In this document: positions 22,799 to 30,244 of the stretch, in pieces
Numbering within the stretch: position 1 is the stretch's first letter
Layout of the letters: each line of letters starts with the position of its first letter
Source: Bacteroidetes bacterium UBA1947
Lineage (GTDB): Bacteria > Bacteroidota > Bacteroidia > Chitinophagales > Chitinophagaceae
Direction: 5' to 3'
Length of the DNA: 30,244 bases
NCBI GenBank assembly: GCA_002336915.1
Contig: DDET01000005.1
Location: 9,121-39,364 of the forward strand
Notes under the pieces: model-generated
The model's input: the letters and a program-made list of their open reading frames with translations, nothing else
Told to the model about the DNA's origin: nothing
The model's database searches: none
Made by a program: the position numbers and the translations under genes

Positions 22799-25700
22799 TT
22801 ATTGCTTCGTTACCCTGGTAGTTACTGTGCCACTGTCATCGGTATATTTAATAAAGTAGATACCCGATGGGAAGCTACTCATATCCAATCTTGTACTGTT
22901 GACTATGGTGGCCTCCATCACGGTCTTACCGGTAGGATCTGTAACCAGTAGCTTGCCGTTACTTGCAGTTATACCGGTTACATTTACATTCACTACATTC
23001 AGTACAGGGTTAGGACTGGCTGTGATTGCAAGTCCGCCACTTGTTTGCACAGTAGCATTCACTACATTGGTATACGTTATACGCCTGCTGTTATCAGTGA
23101 ATTTGACACGGTAGTAGTTAATGCCTGTTGCAGGTTTTTCATCCCAATACGTGTAGGTCGATGCCTTACCGGTCGCATACATATCCGTCACTGCTGTGAA
23201 GCTAATACCATCTATACTACGCTCCAGCGTCATTACATCGCCTTTTGCTTCTGTTGCGGTGCTCCAGTCAACACGGTTACGTGCCCCTTTATTAATTGCT
23301 TTGATATCGCGTATCTGTATGGCAAGCGGCCCTGTGCCAAATCCTGTATGGATATAGAAGCCGCTAAAGCCGGTTACATTGAAGGTCATTACCCAACGAT
23401 TGTAAGTAGCGTCCCAGTTTACAGCCGGTATGATCAGTTCTTCACTACCGCTATAATTACCCGGGGCCGTACCTACGCCGTGGAACTGTGTTATCCGTAC
23501 ATTGCCATTATCAACTGCACCCGTAGGCAACAATGGATAACCTGCAGGGCCTGCTGCCAGGTTATATGCGTCAAACTCGTATTGATATGCATACAGTTTT
23601 ATCGTCGAGGTAGAAGTGCTCGCGTTGTTGGAAGGTTCAATATCAAAATGGCGCCTTACATATGGCTGGCCGTTGTAAGTGTTGGTCGAATTATCGATGG
23701 TCACTTTTACATTGGTATTACCACCCACAGGGCTTATGCCCGATGGTATAATGCTGGCCATTAGGTCGCAGTCAGTGTAGTTCACATCTACAGGTGCCAC
23801 AACATCAACATTCATCGACTCAGGTGTTATTGTATTACCTGCCAGCAATCCCGTTGGTGAGTTTACTGTCACGCTGAAAGAACACGAATCAGCATTCCCG
23901 CTTGCCGCATTTGTAGCCACATATTTCACTATAGTAGTACCTACATTAAAGTTCGTCCCGCTGGCATCGTTCACACCGCTACCCGTGGTAGCACCTATCA
24001 TTGTATAGGTAACATTTGTGCAAGGGCCGCCGGTCAACGTTGGTGCGATACCGGTTACCACACTTGTGCAGGTTGTTACATTACTGGGGCAGCCGATAGT
24101 TGGGTTGATGGTATCCGATACTTTGATGATGAAACTACAGTAAAGCGTATCGCCCAGATCATCGTTAAGCATATATTTCTCATTGGTAATACCTACAGGA
24201 AAATATGATCCCGGGGGAAGGCCGGATATTAGGGTGGTAGTAACTTTACTAACAGTAAATATCACCATACCATCACCCGTTCCAGTACTTAACGCGTTCA
24301 CCTGGTTTGCGCCGCTGTTGTATGAGCCGCCGCCACCGCCATTTCCGGGGTAGTGGTATGATCCGCCGCCGCCGGAATAGCCGCCGCCGCCACCTGCACC
24401 GGCATTACCGCCGCCGCCGCCACCGCCAAAACCGCCATTGCTCCCCGCCGTACATCCGCTCACTATTCCACCGCCGCTCAGGAACGATAAGCCACCCACG
24501 GCGCACTGTCCTGTTTGGCCGTTAGTCAGAAAGCCACCGCCATTACCGCCATGTGGTCCGCCTCCAGGCGAATTGGTAGCCCCATTACCGCCTACGCCAC
24601 CTACGCCATACTGCGTCGGGTAGCTAGGACTGTTACCATCATTGCCGGAAGTGCTGATGCTGGCATCCATAGTTGGCAACACATTACAAAGATTGCCACC
24701 GCCGCCACCCGCTACAATCAGGGGTACATTGGCGCTGGTAGTTACAAAGCTTCCTCCACCGCCACCGGCGCCTGCATAAGAATTGCATGATACAAAATTT
24801 GTTTGTCCTTGCCCGCCCACAATTATTTTCAAAACGTCACCGGGTACTACTGTAATATCACCTTGCATGTCCGCACCACGTCCGCCATTATTGCCACCCT
24901 GTGCGCCTATCGCACGCATATGCATTTTGGTAACGCCCGCAGGAACGGTATAGTTAACCATATTCCCTGTATAAAAGAACGTATCTAAAGTATTCCCCGG
25001 GCAGTGGGCCTGGCCCGCTGGCGGCACAAAATTCACCACTGCACCACAGGTGTTGGGATCAACATAAACTGTTGTATCCGCATTACAGGTAATACTGAAA
25101 CAATTCGCGTTTATGCTATTTACATAGGCTACGATATTTTTCCAAATGTTGTCTCCTTCAGCAGAGGGTGTCCATGCACCAGGCAATGTACAGCCGCCAA
25201 AGAACACAACGCCCGAACCCCAGGTTTTATATGCCAGGACAGGCCTTGCATTAACCGGGTAAGCTTGGTCGTACAACAACGTAGTAAGGCCGGTGCCATT
25301 GATCCAGGCATGGGCAAAAGAAGTGCCGGTAAACGATGTCGCTGTAGGCAAATTGGGCCCCGTAAATATAGGATCTGTCGGTACAGAGGTTGTAACACTG
25401 TTTGCAAAGCTCGGGTAAGTGAGCGTAGTACTTCCGAAACCCCAGGTTTGGTTAGTGCCATAATTTGGCGCAGCATTCATAAATAAGTGCCCTCCTGCAT
25501 TTACCCAACTTTCTATCAGCGCAATATTTGCATTGATAAAGTTCGGCATGTTTGTATTGCTCTCGCTACCTTCCAGCATTACAAAAGATGTCGAGGCCTG
25601 GAATATCGTTGCCGCGGGGGTGGATGTGTTTGCTTGTGTCCAGTTACCGGCGCCAAACACATTATCCATCGCCGACTGGTCATGGGTAGATCCCCATGGG

Positions 25701-25813
25701 TTTGAATCCAACACCAAATACGGGCTGGCAAATGCAGTGTGCTGCAATACAACGGCCAAAATTATTGCCAGTGCTAATAATGGCTTTTTGATGTTCAAGT
25801 CGGGGTGCTTCAT
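22799..25813 (-). CDS. Secreted protein B: as protein A, plus a HYR domain interrupted by an ALK/LTK-type glycine-rich domain; type A T9SS C-terminal domain
   Basis: Secreted 1004-residue paralog of protein A. A signal peptide (1-29, cleavage TAFA/SP) precedes the same tentative Rossmann/GATase1-like domain (30-232). A first HYR domain starts at 240 (ITCNADTTVYVDPNTCGAVVNF) but breaks after CPG at 273; residues 278-523 form a glycine-rich domain (FYTGNMVNYTVPAGVTKM, AIGAQGGNNGGRGAD, GDVLKIIVGGQG, then long Gly runs and GDGMVIFTVSK), like Pfam Gly_rich/ALK-LTK. The HYR domain then resumes at 524-566 (VTTTLISGLPPGSYFPVG, YCSFIIKVSD). A second HYR, a beta-rich region and a type A sorting domain follow, very close to protein A. 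ATG at 25813 is chosen over the GTG at 25873 because it directly precedes the signal peptide. Function unknown; the Gly-rich part suggests binding or scaffolding. Confidence 0.83.
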   Translation of the reverse strand: MKHPDLNIKKPLLALAIILAVVLQHTAFASPYLVLDSNPWGSTHDQSAMDNVFGAGNWTQANTSTPAATIFQASTSFVMLEGSESNTNMPNFINANIALIESWVNAGGHLFMNAAPNYGTNQTWGFGSTTLTYPSFANSVTTSVPTDPIFTGPNLPTATSFTGTSFAHAWINGTGLTTLLYDQAYPVNARPVLAYKTWGSGVVFFGGCTLPGAWTPSAEGDNIWKNIVAYVNSINANCFSITCNADTTVYVDPNTCGAVVNFVPPAGQAHCPGNTLDTFFYTGNMVNYTVPAGVTKMHMRAIGAQGGNNGGRGADMQGDITVVPGDVLKIIVGGQGQTNFVSCNSYAGAGGGGGSFVTTSANVPLIVAGGGGGNLCNVLPTMDASISTSGNDGNSPSYPTQYGVGGVGGNGATNSPGGGPHGGNGGGFLTNGQTGQCAVGGLSFLSGGGIVSGCTAGSNGGFGGGGGGGNAGAGGGGGYSGGGGSYHYPGNGGGGGSYNSGANQVNALSTGTGDGMVIFTVSKVTTTLISGLPPGSYFPVGITNEKYMLNDDLGDTLYCSFIIKVSDTINPTIGCPSNVTTCTSVVTGIAPTLTGGPCTNVTYTMIGATTGSGVNDASGTNFNVGTTIVKYVATNAASGNADSCSFSVTVNSPTGLLAGNTITPESMNVDVVAPVDVNYTDCDLMASIIPSGISPVGGNTNVKVTIDNSTNTYNGQPYVRRHFDIEPSNNASTSTSTIKLYAYQYEFDAYNLAAGPAGYPLLPTGAVDNGNVRITQFHGVGTAPGNYSGSEELIIPAVNWDATYNRWVMTFNVTGFSGFYIHTGFGTGPLAIQIRDIKAINKGARNRVDWSTATEAKGDVMTLERSIDGISFTAVTDMYATGKASTYTYWDEKPATGINYYRVKFTDNSRRITYTNVVNATVQTSGGLAITASPNPVLNVVNVNVTGITASNGKLLVTDPTGKTVMEATIVNSTRLDMSSFPSGIYFIKYTDDSGTVTTRVTKQ
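24245..24982 (-). repeat. Low-complexity glycine-codon tract (glycine-rich domain)
   Basis: Runs of GGN codons (CCG/CCA/CCN on the plus strand), densest at 24322-24440 and 24690-24770. They encode Gly runs such as GFGGGGGGGNAGAGGGGG. The tract is prone to slippage, so its exact length could vary between strains or be affected by assembly. Confidence 0.7.
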
Positions 25814-25904
25814 ATTTATTGCTTTAATTGTAAAAAGATAATTAAGTAACGCTGTATACCTTACAAATGGCACAGTAATTAATTATTTAAATTATATGTT
25901 GATT

Positions 25905-25912
25905 CAAATGTA
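25905..25912 (-). promoter_or_regulatory. -7 box of secreted protein B (TACATTTG)
   Basis: Exact TAnnTTTG on the minus strand, 91 bases before the ATG at 25813. Same eight bases as before protein A, again with a long A/T-rich leader. Confidence 0.5.
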
Positions 25913-26029
25913 CAAATTGTCCCAACGGTATGCTAATAAATTGTTAATTAATTTCGGACTTTAAAATAAAATATGTATGAATATTTTAAGGGGTAGCCGG
26001 GCTGACAAAAAAATATATTTGTATTGTCC

Positions 26030-27784
26030 TTAGTTGCTGGGCTCCATCTCTGTTTGATGGCGGAATAACTTCGCATATCGGCCGTTCAACTGCATTAGTT
26101 CTTCGTGGTTTCCTTGTTCTGCAACAGAGCCATTGTCAAGTACTATTATCTGGTCAAAACGCCAGCCTGTGAAAATGCGGTGCGTGATAACGATTGTCGT
26201 TTTATCTTTTAGATACACTTGCAAATTAGCAAGTATATTTTTCTCCGTCTGTGTATCCACTGCTGAAAGCGAGTCATCCATCACCAGGATATTACTGTTC
26301 TTCAATATGGCACGCGCCAGCACCATTCGCTGTTTTTGTCCACCCGACAGCATTACACCACGCTCGCCAATTACCGTTTCATATCCCTTCGCAAATGTGG
26401 CTATGTCCTTTTCCAGGTCTGCAAGGCGGGCAGCTTCTTTCACTTCAGCTTCCGTGGCTTTATCATTCCCGAATTTTATGTTGTTGAACACCGTATCCGA
26501 GAACAGGAACGCCTCCTGCGGTACATAAGCTATCTGCTTGCGTAGTTGCTGCAGGTTGAATTTTTTTATCGGTACCCCATCAAATGATACCTCACCCTGC
26601 CCCACATCATACATTCGCAGCAACATATGGGCAAGTGTCGATTTGCCTGAACTTGTTTTACCAATGATCGCGACCTTCTGCCCCGGCTCTATGTGCAGCG
26701 AAAGGTTCTTCAGGGCTGTTATACCTGTATGCGGGTAGGTAAATGTCATATTGGTGATATCAATATTCCCTTGTATGGTATGCTCCACCGCATCTGCAGG
26801 GCTTTGTATCTCGGGTATTGTGTGCAGAAATTCATTTATTCTCTTTTGTGAGGCACTTGCACGCTGCACCATTGATGCTACCCAGCCTATGCTGGAAATA
26901 GGGAACATGAGGAGGTTGATATACAAAATGAACTGTGCAATATTACCCACTGTCACACCCCGGCCATTGATAGCAAGATAGCCGCCAATAAGCACGGTAC
27001 TCAGGAAGCTAAGCCCGATAAAAAGATTGATGGCGGGGAAGTAAACAGATTCAGTAAGCGAAAGGTTGATAGCGCTTTTACGATATTCTTCAGAAGTATT
27101 ATTGAAAAAGCGCATCATATTCCTTTCCTGCACAAACGATTTAATAACTCGTATCCCGGAATAGGACTCTTGTGCAGTAGAGGTAAGCCCGGACAGCTGC
27201 GCCTGTATCTTTTCGCTCTTCCTGTATATCAGGCTGTTTACAAGATATACCGACAATGCAAGGAAAGGCAAGGGTGCAACAACATATAAAGTCAGTGTCA
27301 CATTTACCCGGAACATATACCACAGGCATAGAATGGTAAGCACAATAAGGTTGGCGCTGTACATAATGGCCGGCCCGGTATACATCCGCACCCGCGAAAC
27401 ATCTTCCGACAGGCGGTTCATCATATCCCCGGTAAAGTGTGTCTTGAAAAAATTGGTATGTAGTTGCTGGTAATGATCGTATATCTCGTTCTTCTGGTCA
27501 AATTCAATATGCCGCGACATCACGATGATAGTTTGTCGCATAAAGAACATAAAGATACCACGCATAATAGCCAGTCCCAGCAGGTAAAGGCCACTGCCTA
27601 TTATAAACCAGCTAGTAACAGGTAAATGCATTTTTACATTTGCTTCTACCTTATCTATAACCTTACCCACTACATCGGGTTGTATAACGGTAAAAAGGTT
27701 GGATGCACTTACGAAAAGCAGGCCTAACAACAATCTCCATTTATACTTAATGAAATATTTGCTTAGCGCGCCCAGGTGCTTCAT
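26030..27784 (-). CDS. ABC transporter, fused permease and ATPase (exporter type, MsbA/MdlB-like)
   Basis: Half-transporter of 584 residues: an ABC exporter membrane domain with about six helices (15-310), then the ATPase with Walker A GKTSSGKST (375-383), Q-loop YVPQEAFLFSD, signature LSGGQKQR (from 479), Walker B ILVMDDSLSAVD (D503) and H-loop His535. The residue after the Walker B Asp, normally the catalytic Glu, is Asp504, as in degenerate-site subunits of heterodimeric exporters such as BmrC or MdlA; no partner gene lies next to it. It resembles MdlA/MdlB multidrug-type exporters in the inner membrane; the substrate is unknown. ATG at 27784 is chosen over TTG at 27793, which lies in a -7-like box (GACATTTG, plus 27791-27798). 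Divergent from the SBBP protein gene. No convincing terminator. Confidence 0.92.
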   Translation of the reverse strand: MKHLGALSKYFIKYKWRLLLGLLFVSASNLFTVIQPDVVGKVIDKVEANVKMHLPVTSWFIIGSGLYLLGLAIMRGIFMFFMRQTIIVMSRHIEFDQKNEIYDHYQQLHTNFFKTHFTGDMMNRLSEDVSRVRMYTGPAIMYSANLIVLTILCLWYMFRVNVTLTLYVVAPLPFLALSVYLVNSLIYRKSEKIQAQLSGLTSTAQESYSGIRVIKSFVQERNMMRFFNNTSEEYRKSAINLSLTESVYFPAINLFIGLSFLSTVLIGGYLAINGRGVTVGNIAQFILYINLLMFPISSIGWVASMVQRASASQKRINEFLHTIPEIQSPADAVEHTIQGNIDITNMTFTYPHTGITALKNLSLHIEPGQKVAIIGKTSSGKSTLAHMLLRMYDVGQGEVSFDGVPIKKFNLQQLRKQIAYVPQEAFLFSDTVFNNIKFGNDKATEAEVKEAARLADLEKDIATFAKGYETVIGERGVMLSGGQKQRMVLARAILKNSNILVMDDSLSAVDTQTEKNILANLQVYLKDKTTIVITHRIFTGWRFDQIIVLDNGSVAEQGNHEELMQLNGRYAKLFRHQTEMEPSN

Positions 27785-27790
27785 ATATTG

Positions 27791-27798
27791 CAAATGTC
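27791..27798 (-). promoter_or_regulatory. Possible -7 box of the ABC exporter gene (GACATTTG)
   Basis: One mismatch to TAnnTTTG (G for the first T). It ends 6 bases before the ATG at 27784, the same tight spacing seen for lysA and the YiiX-like gene. Confidence 0.3.
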
Positions 27799-27882
27799 GG
27801 CAATTACATACCTTTTAAAGAATAGAATTTTATTATCGGTAAATTGCAGCATCAACATAATTTTAATTAAGATAACGTCTAT

Positions 27883-29565
27883 ATGAAACGATTGTGTTTA
27901 TTGGTTGCTTCGCTTTTAATAATGACCGCTGCAAACGCACAAACCTGGGACTGGGCCTGGGAAAAAGATGCAGGTGGTGCAGCGAGCGAAGAACTTGGCG
28001 GACAATCGGTAAGCGACATTACCGGCAATACATACGTCATTGGTAATTTCCAAAGTCCCCTTGCTACGTTCAGCACAGCTACAGTTACACTCAATGGCAC
28101 AAGAAATATGTTTGTGGCAAAGTATAATAGCATCGGGAATATAATGTGGGCCAAAAGTCCTGCAGCAGGCAACGATAACAGGGCTTTTGCAGTGGCAATT
28201 GATCCGAATGGCACAGGCATTTTTGTCGTAGGTACTTACGTCAGTTCTGTAACCTTTGGCGCTTTCACTTTATCAAACCCGGGTGGTGGAATGTACATCG
28301 TAAAATACGACAATAGCGGCAATGCTGTTTGGGCACATGATGCCGTCGCAACGGGCAGCTCATCAGCTCTGTCGGTAGCTGCCGATGCCTGGGGCAATTG
28401 CTATGTATCCGGCGAATACCAGGGGCCCTCTATTACTTTTGGTGCTACAACACTTACCAATCTTGGCCTTGATAGCTTTGATATGTTTTTGGTAAAGTAT
28501 AATAGCAGTGGCAATGTAGTATGGGCAAAAAATGGGGGCGGTACGCACAGGGATGGTGCTGATGCTGTAAGTGTCGGCGCCAGTGGCACGGGCGACGTTT
28601 ATGTGACGGGATATTTTGCGAGCCCTACCGCTACATTCGGAGCGGTGACCATTACGAACGGGAATACTAACCTTAATACATTCCTTGTAAAGTACGATAC
28701 CAGCGGCAATGCGATCTGGGGACGAAAGTCTGTTGGCAATACAGGTATGAATGGCACTTGGATAGCTGCTGCCATCGACCCTGCTGAAGACGTATATGTA
28801 TCCGGCAGCTTTACAGGTACTAATGTGGTCTTTGATACAATTACACTTACAAATGCCAACAGCAGTTCACTTGATGCATTCCTGGTGCAATATGACAGCG
28901 CAGGGAATATTAAATGGGGAAAACGTTTTGGCGGTAGCAGAGATGATGTGGGCGGTGTCACTGTCGATCAGAATTTCGGTGGCCGTATATTTCTTACCGG
29001 CTTCTATGCCAGCGATTCTATAAATATTGACACGGTAACATTACATAACACAATGACCAATGGCACTACCGATATTTTTGTAGCGGGCTTCGACGACCAG
29101 TGGAATAGCTTTATGGTTAAAGGCGCAGGTGGTAAGCTAAATGACTATGCACTTTCATGTAGTTCGCACGGCGTCGGCGATATGTACGTAGCCGGCATGT
29201 TCACAGGACAGTATTTAGCCTTCGGCGCCGACACTATTGAGAATAATGCCATAGACAGCACCGGCGATATCTTTGTCGCCAAGCTCGCCATTTCCACAGG
29301 AGTACACGAACTGCCGCAGCAAAATGCGGGCATTTTGGTTTACCCAAATCCTGCAAAGGATCTAGTAAAAATTCAGCTGCCCGCTACAGCGAAAGAAAGC
29401 ACGATAAGCCTGCTCAACATCACCGGCCAGGCGATAAAAGTAAAAGAGGATATTGCAGGCCAAACCAGGCAGTTAGATTTGAATGGCTTGGCGCCCGGAT
29501 TATATATTTTACAGCTTAAGTCGGAGACAGGTGTGCAATATTTCAAGATAATGCACCAACCATAA
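27883..29565 (+). CDS. SBBP-repeat beta-propeller secreted protein with type A T9SS C-terminal domain
   Basis: Secreted protein of 560 residues. The signal peptide (1-19) ends AANA/QT. About seven repeats of 60-66 residues follow, each ending in a strand such as AKYNSIGNIMWAKS, VKYDNSGNAVWAHD or VKYNSSGNVVWAKN and including GxxYVxGxF, the pattern of SBBP/beta-propeller repeats. The last 80 residues are a type A sorting domain (VYPNPAKDLVKIQL, LLNITGQAI, GLAPGLYILQL, FKIMHQP). Known SBBP proteins are exported, and the family function is not settled. Its start lies 17 bases after TAATTTTA, a 7/8 match to the -7 box, in the 98-base region shared with the divergent ABC exporter gene. The next gene, asd, starts 57 bases downstream with its own promoter. 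Confidence 0.87.
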   Translation: MKRLCLLVASLLIMTAANAQTWDWAWEKDAGGAASEELGGQSVSDITGNTYVIGNFQSPLATFSTATVTLNGTRNMFVAKYNSIGNIMWAKSPAAGNDNRAFAVAIDPNGTGIFVVGTYVSSVTFGAFTLSNPGGGMYIVKYDNSGNAVWAHDAVATGSSSALSVAADAWGNCYVSGEYQGPSITFGATTLTNLGLDSFDMFLVKYNSSGNVVWAKNGGGTHRDGADAVSVGASGTGDVYVTGYFASPTATFGAVTITNGNTNLNTFLVKYDTSGNAIWGRKSVGNTGMNGTWIAAAIDPAEDVYVSGSFTGTNVVFDTITLTNANSSSLDAFLVQYDSAGNIKWGKRFGGSRDDVGGVTVDQNFGGRIFLTGFYASDSINIDTVTLHNTMTNGTTDIFVAGFDDQWNSFMVKGAGGKLNDYALSCSSHGVGDMYVAGMFTGQYLAFGADTIENNAIDSTGDIFVAKLAISTGVHELPQQNAGILVYPNPAKDLVKIQLPATAKESTISLLNITGQAIKVKEDIAGQTRQLDLNGLAPGLYILQLKSETGVQYFKIMHQP

Positions 29566-29596
29566 ATTAGTTCCTGTTTTTTAGGCACTCATTCGC

Positions 29597-29604
29597 TACT
29601 TTTG
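29597..29604 (+). promoter_or_regulatory. -7 box of asd (TACTTTTG)
   Basis: Exact TAnnTTTG, 18 bases before the ATG at 29623, with CTG (near TTG) 20 bases further upstream at 29574-29576. The 18-base spacing equals that of the LOG-family gene. Confidence 0.65.
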
Positions 29605-29622
29605 CGGCGAAATATATTCTGA

Positions 29623-30244
29623 ATGAAAGTAGCAATAGTAGGCGCAACAGGGCTGGTAGGCAGCACCATGTTGCGCATATTGGAAGAAAGGAATTTTCCT
29701 GTAACTGAGTTGATACCTGTAGCCTCCGAGCGTTCGGCAGGCACTAAGGTGGCCTTTAAAGATACCGAGTACACTGTGATCACAGTTGATGAAGCCCTTG
29801 CAAAAAAACCTGTGCTGGCAATATTCTCGGCAGGCGGTGCAGCTTCGCTTGAGCTTGCCCCGAAATTTGCAGCAATAGGTTGTTATGTTGTTGACAACTC
29901 ATCAGCCTGGCGCATGCACCCGGAAAAGAAGCTTATAGTACCCGAAGTCAACGGTAATGTGCTTACAAAAGAAGATCTTATAATAGCCAACCCAAATTGC
30001 TCTACCATACAAATGGTAATGGTATTGCAGCCGCTGCACACACACTATACTATAAAACGTGTGGTAGTAAGCACATACCAGTCTGTAACAGGTACTGGGC
30101 AAAAGGCAGTGAAAGAACTGCTAGACGAACGTGCAGGTGGTAAAGGCTTTGGTGTGTACCCCCACCCCATAGACCTTAATGTGATCCCGCACATTGACAG
30201 CTTCCTTGATAATGGTTATACCAAAGAGGAAATGAAGATGGTGA
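29623..30244 (+). CDS. asd: Aspartate-semialdehyde dehydrogenase, 3' end outside the window
   Basis: Reduces aspartyl phosphate to aspartate semialdehyde with NADPH, the branch point toward lysine/diaminopimelate, threonine and methionine. The frame starts at ATG 29623 and is open for 207 codons to the window edge, about two thirds of the usual 330 residues. MKVAIVGATGLVG is the NADP-binding Rossmann start, SAGGAASLELAP and DNSSAWRM are typical of the family, and NPNCSTIQ carries the catalytic Cys126. It is downstream of the SBBP protein gene but has its own -7 box. With lysA it makes two enzymes of one pathway in the window, apparently in separate transcription units. N-acetyl-glutamyl-phosphate reductase (argC), a relative, is less likely given the NPNCSTIQ context and DNSSAWRM. 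Confidence 0.95.
   Translation, partial: MKVAIVGATGLVGSTMLRILEERNFPVTELIPVASERSAGTKVAFKDTEYTVITVDEALAKKPVLAIFSAGGAASLELAPKFAAIGCYVVDNSSAWRMHPEKKLIVPEVNGNVLTKEDLIIANPNCSTIQMVMVLQPLHTHYTIKRVVVSTYQSVTGTGQKAVKELLDERAGGKGFGVYPHPIDLNVIPHIDSFLDNGYTKEEMKMV

Overview
The window comes from a member of the Bacteroidota, most likely from the Chitinophaga/Cytophaga side of the phylum; no species is claimed. The support is: surface proteins with type IX secretion system (T9SS) C-terminal domains of both type A and type B, a PorP/SprF partner protein, a tmRNA whose tag reads GEYSYAMAA, almost no Shine-Dalgarno sequences, and several start codons preceded by the Bacteroidota -7 box TAnnTTTG.

Layout. 1-354 is the tmRNA gene (5' end outside the window), ending at a terminator shared with a convergent sulfotransferase gene (398-1255, -). 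From 15536 down to 1551, all on the minus strand, lies a block of about 14 kb: three very large co-linear paralogous PKD-repeat surface proteins (1348, 1346 and 1512 aa), each with a type B T9SS sorting domain, followed 12 bases after the last stop codon by one PorP/SprF-family gene. This is an expanded version of the sprB-sprF type of locus. Divergent from it are housekeeping genes on the plus strand: lysA (diaminopimelate decarboxylase), a LOG-family nucleotide hydrolase and a two-domain SpmA/SpmB-like nucleoside-recognition membrane protein. Then come, on the minus strand, a small lipoprotein and a YiiX-type NlpC/P60 cysteine hydrolase. 20512-25813 holds two tandem paralogous secreted proteins with type A T9SS domains; the second carries a glycine-rich domain of the ALK/LTK type inserted inside a HYR domain. 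The window closes with an ABC exporter (-), an SBBP-type beta-propeller secreted protein (+) and the first two thirds of asd (aspartate-semialdehyde dehydrogenase, +), which runs off the end.

How the parts fit. Six of the genes encode T9SS cargo and one encodes a PorP/SprF-type partner, so the window is dominated by cell-surface proteins. The three PKD proteins and PorP probably form one surface-adhesin or motility unit, by analogy to SprB/SprF. lysA and asd belong to the same lysine/diaminopimelate pathway but sit in separate transcription units. Coding density is high. No stretch over 300 bases lacks a gene; the longest (1256-1550) shows no convincing feature. No CRISPR array, insertion sequence, rRNA or ordinary tRNA was seen.
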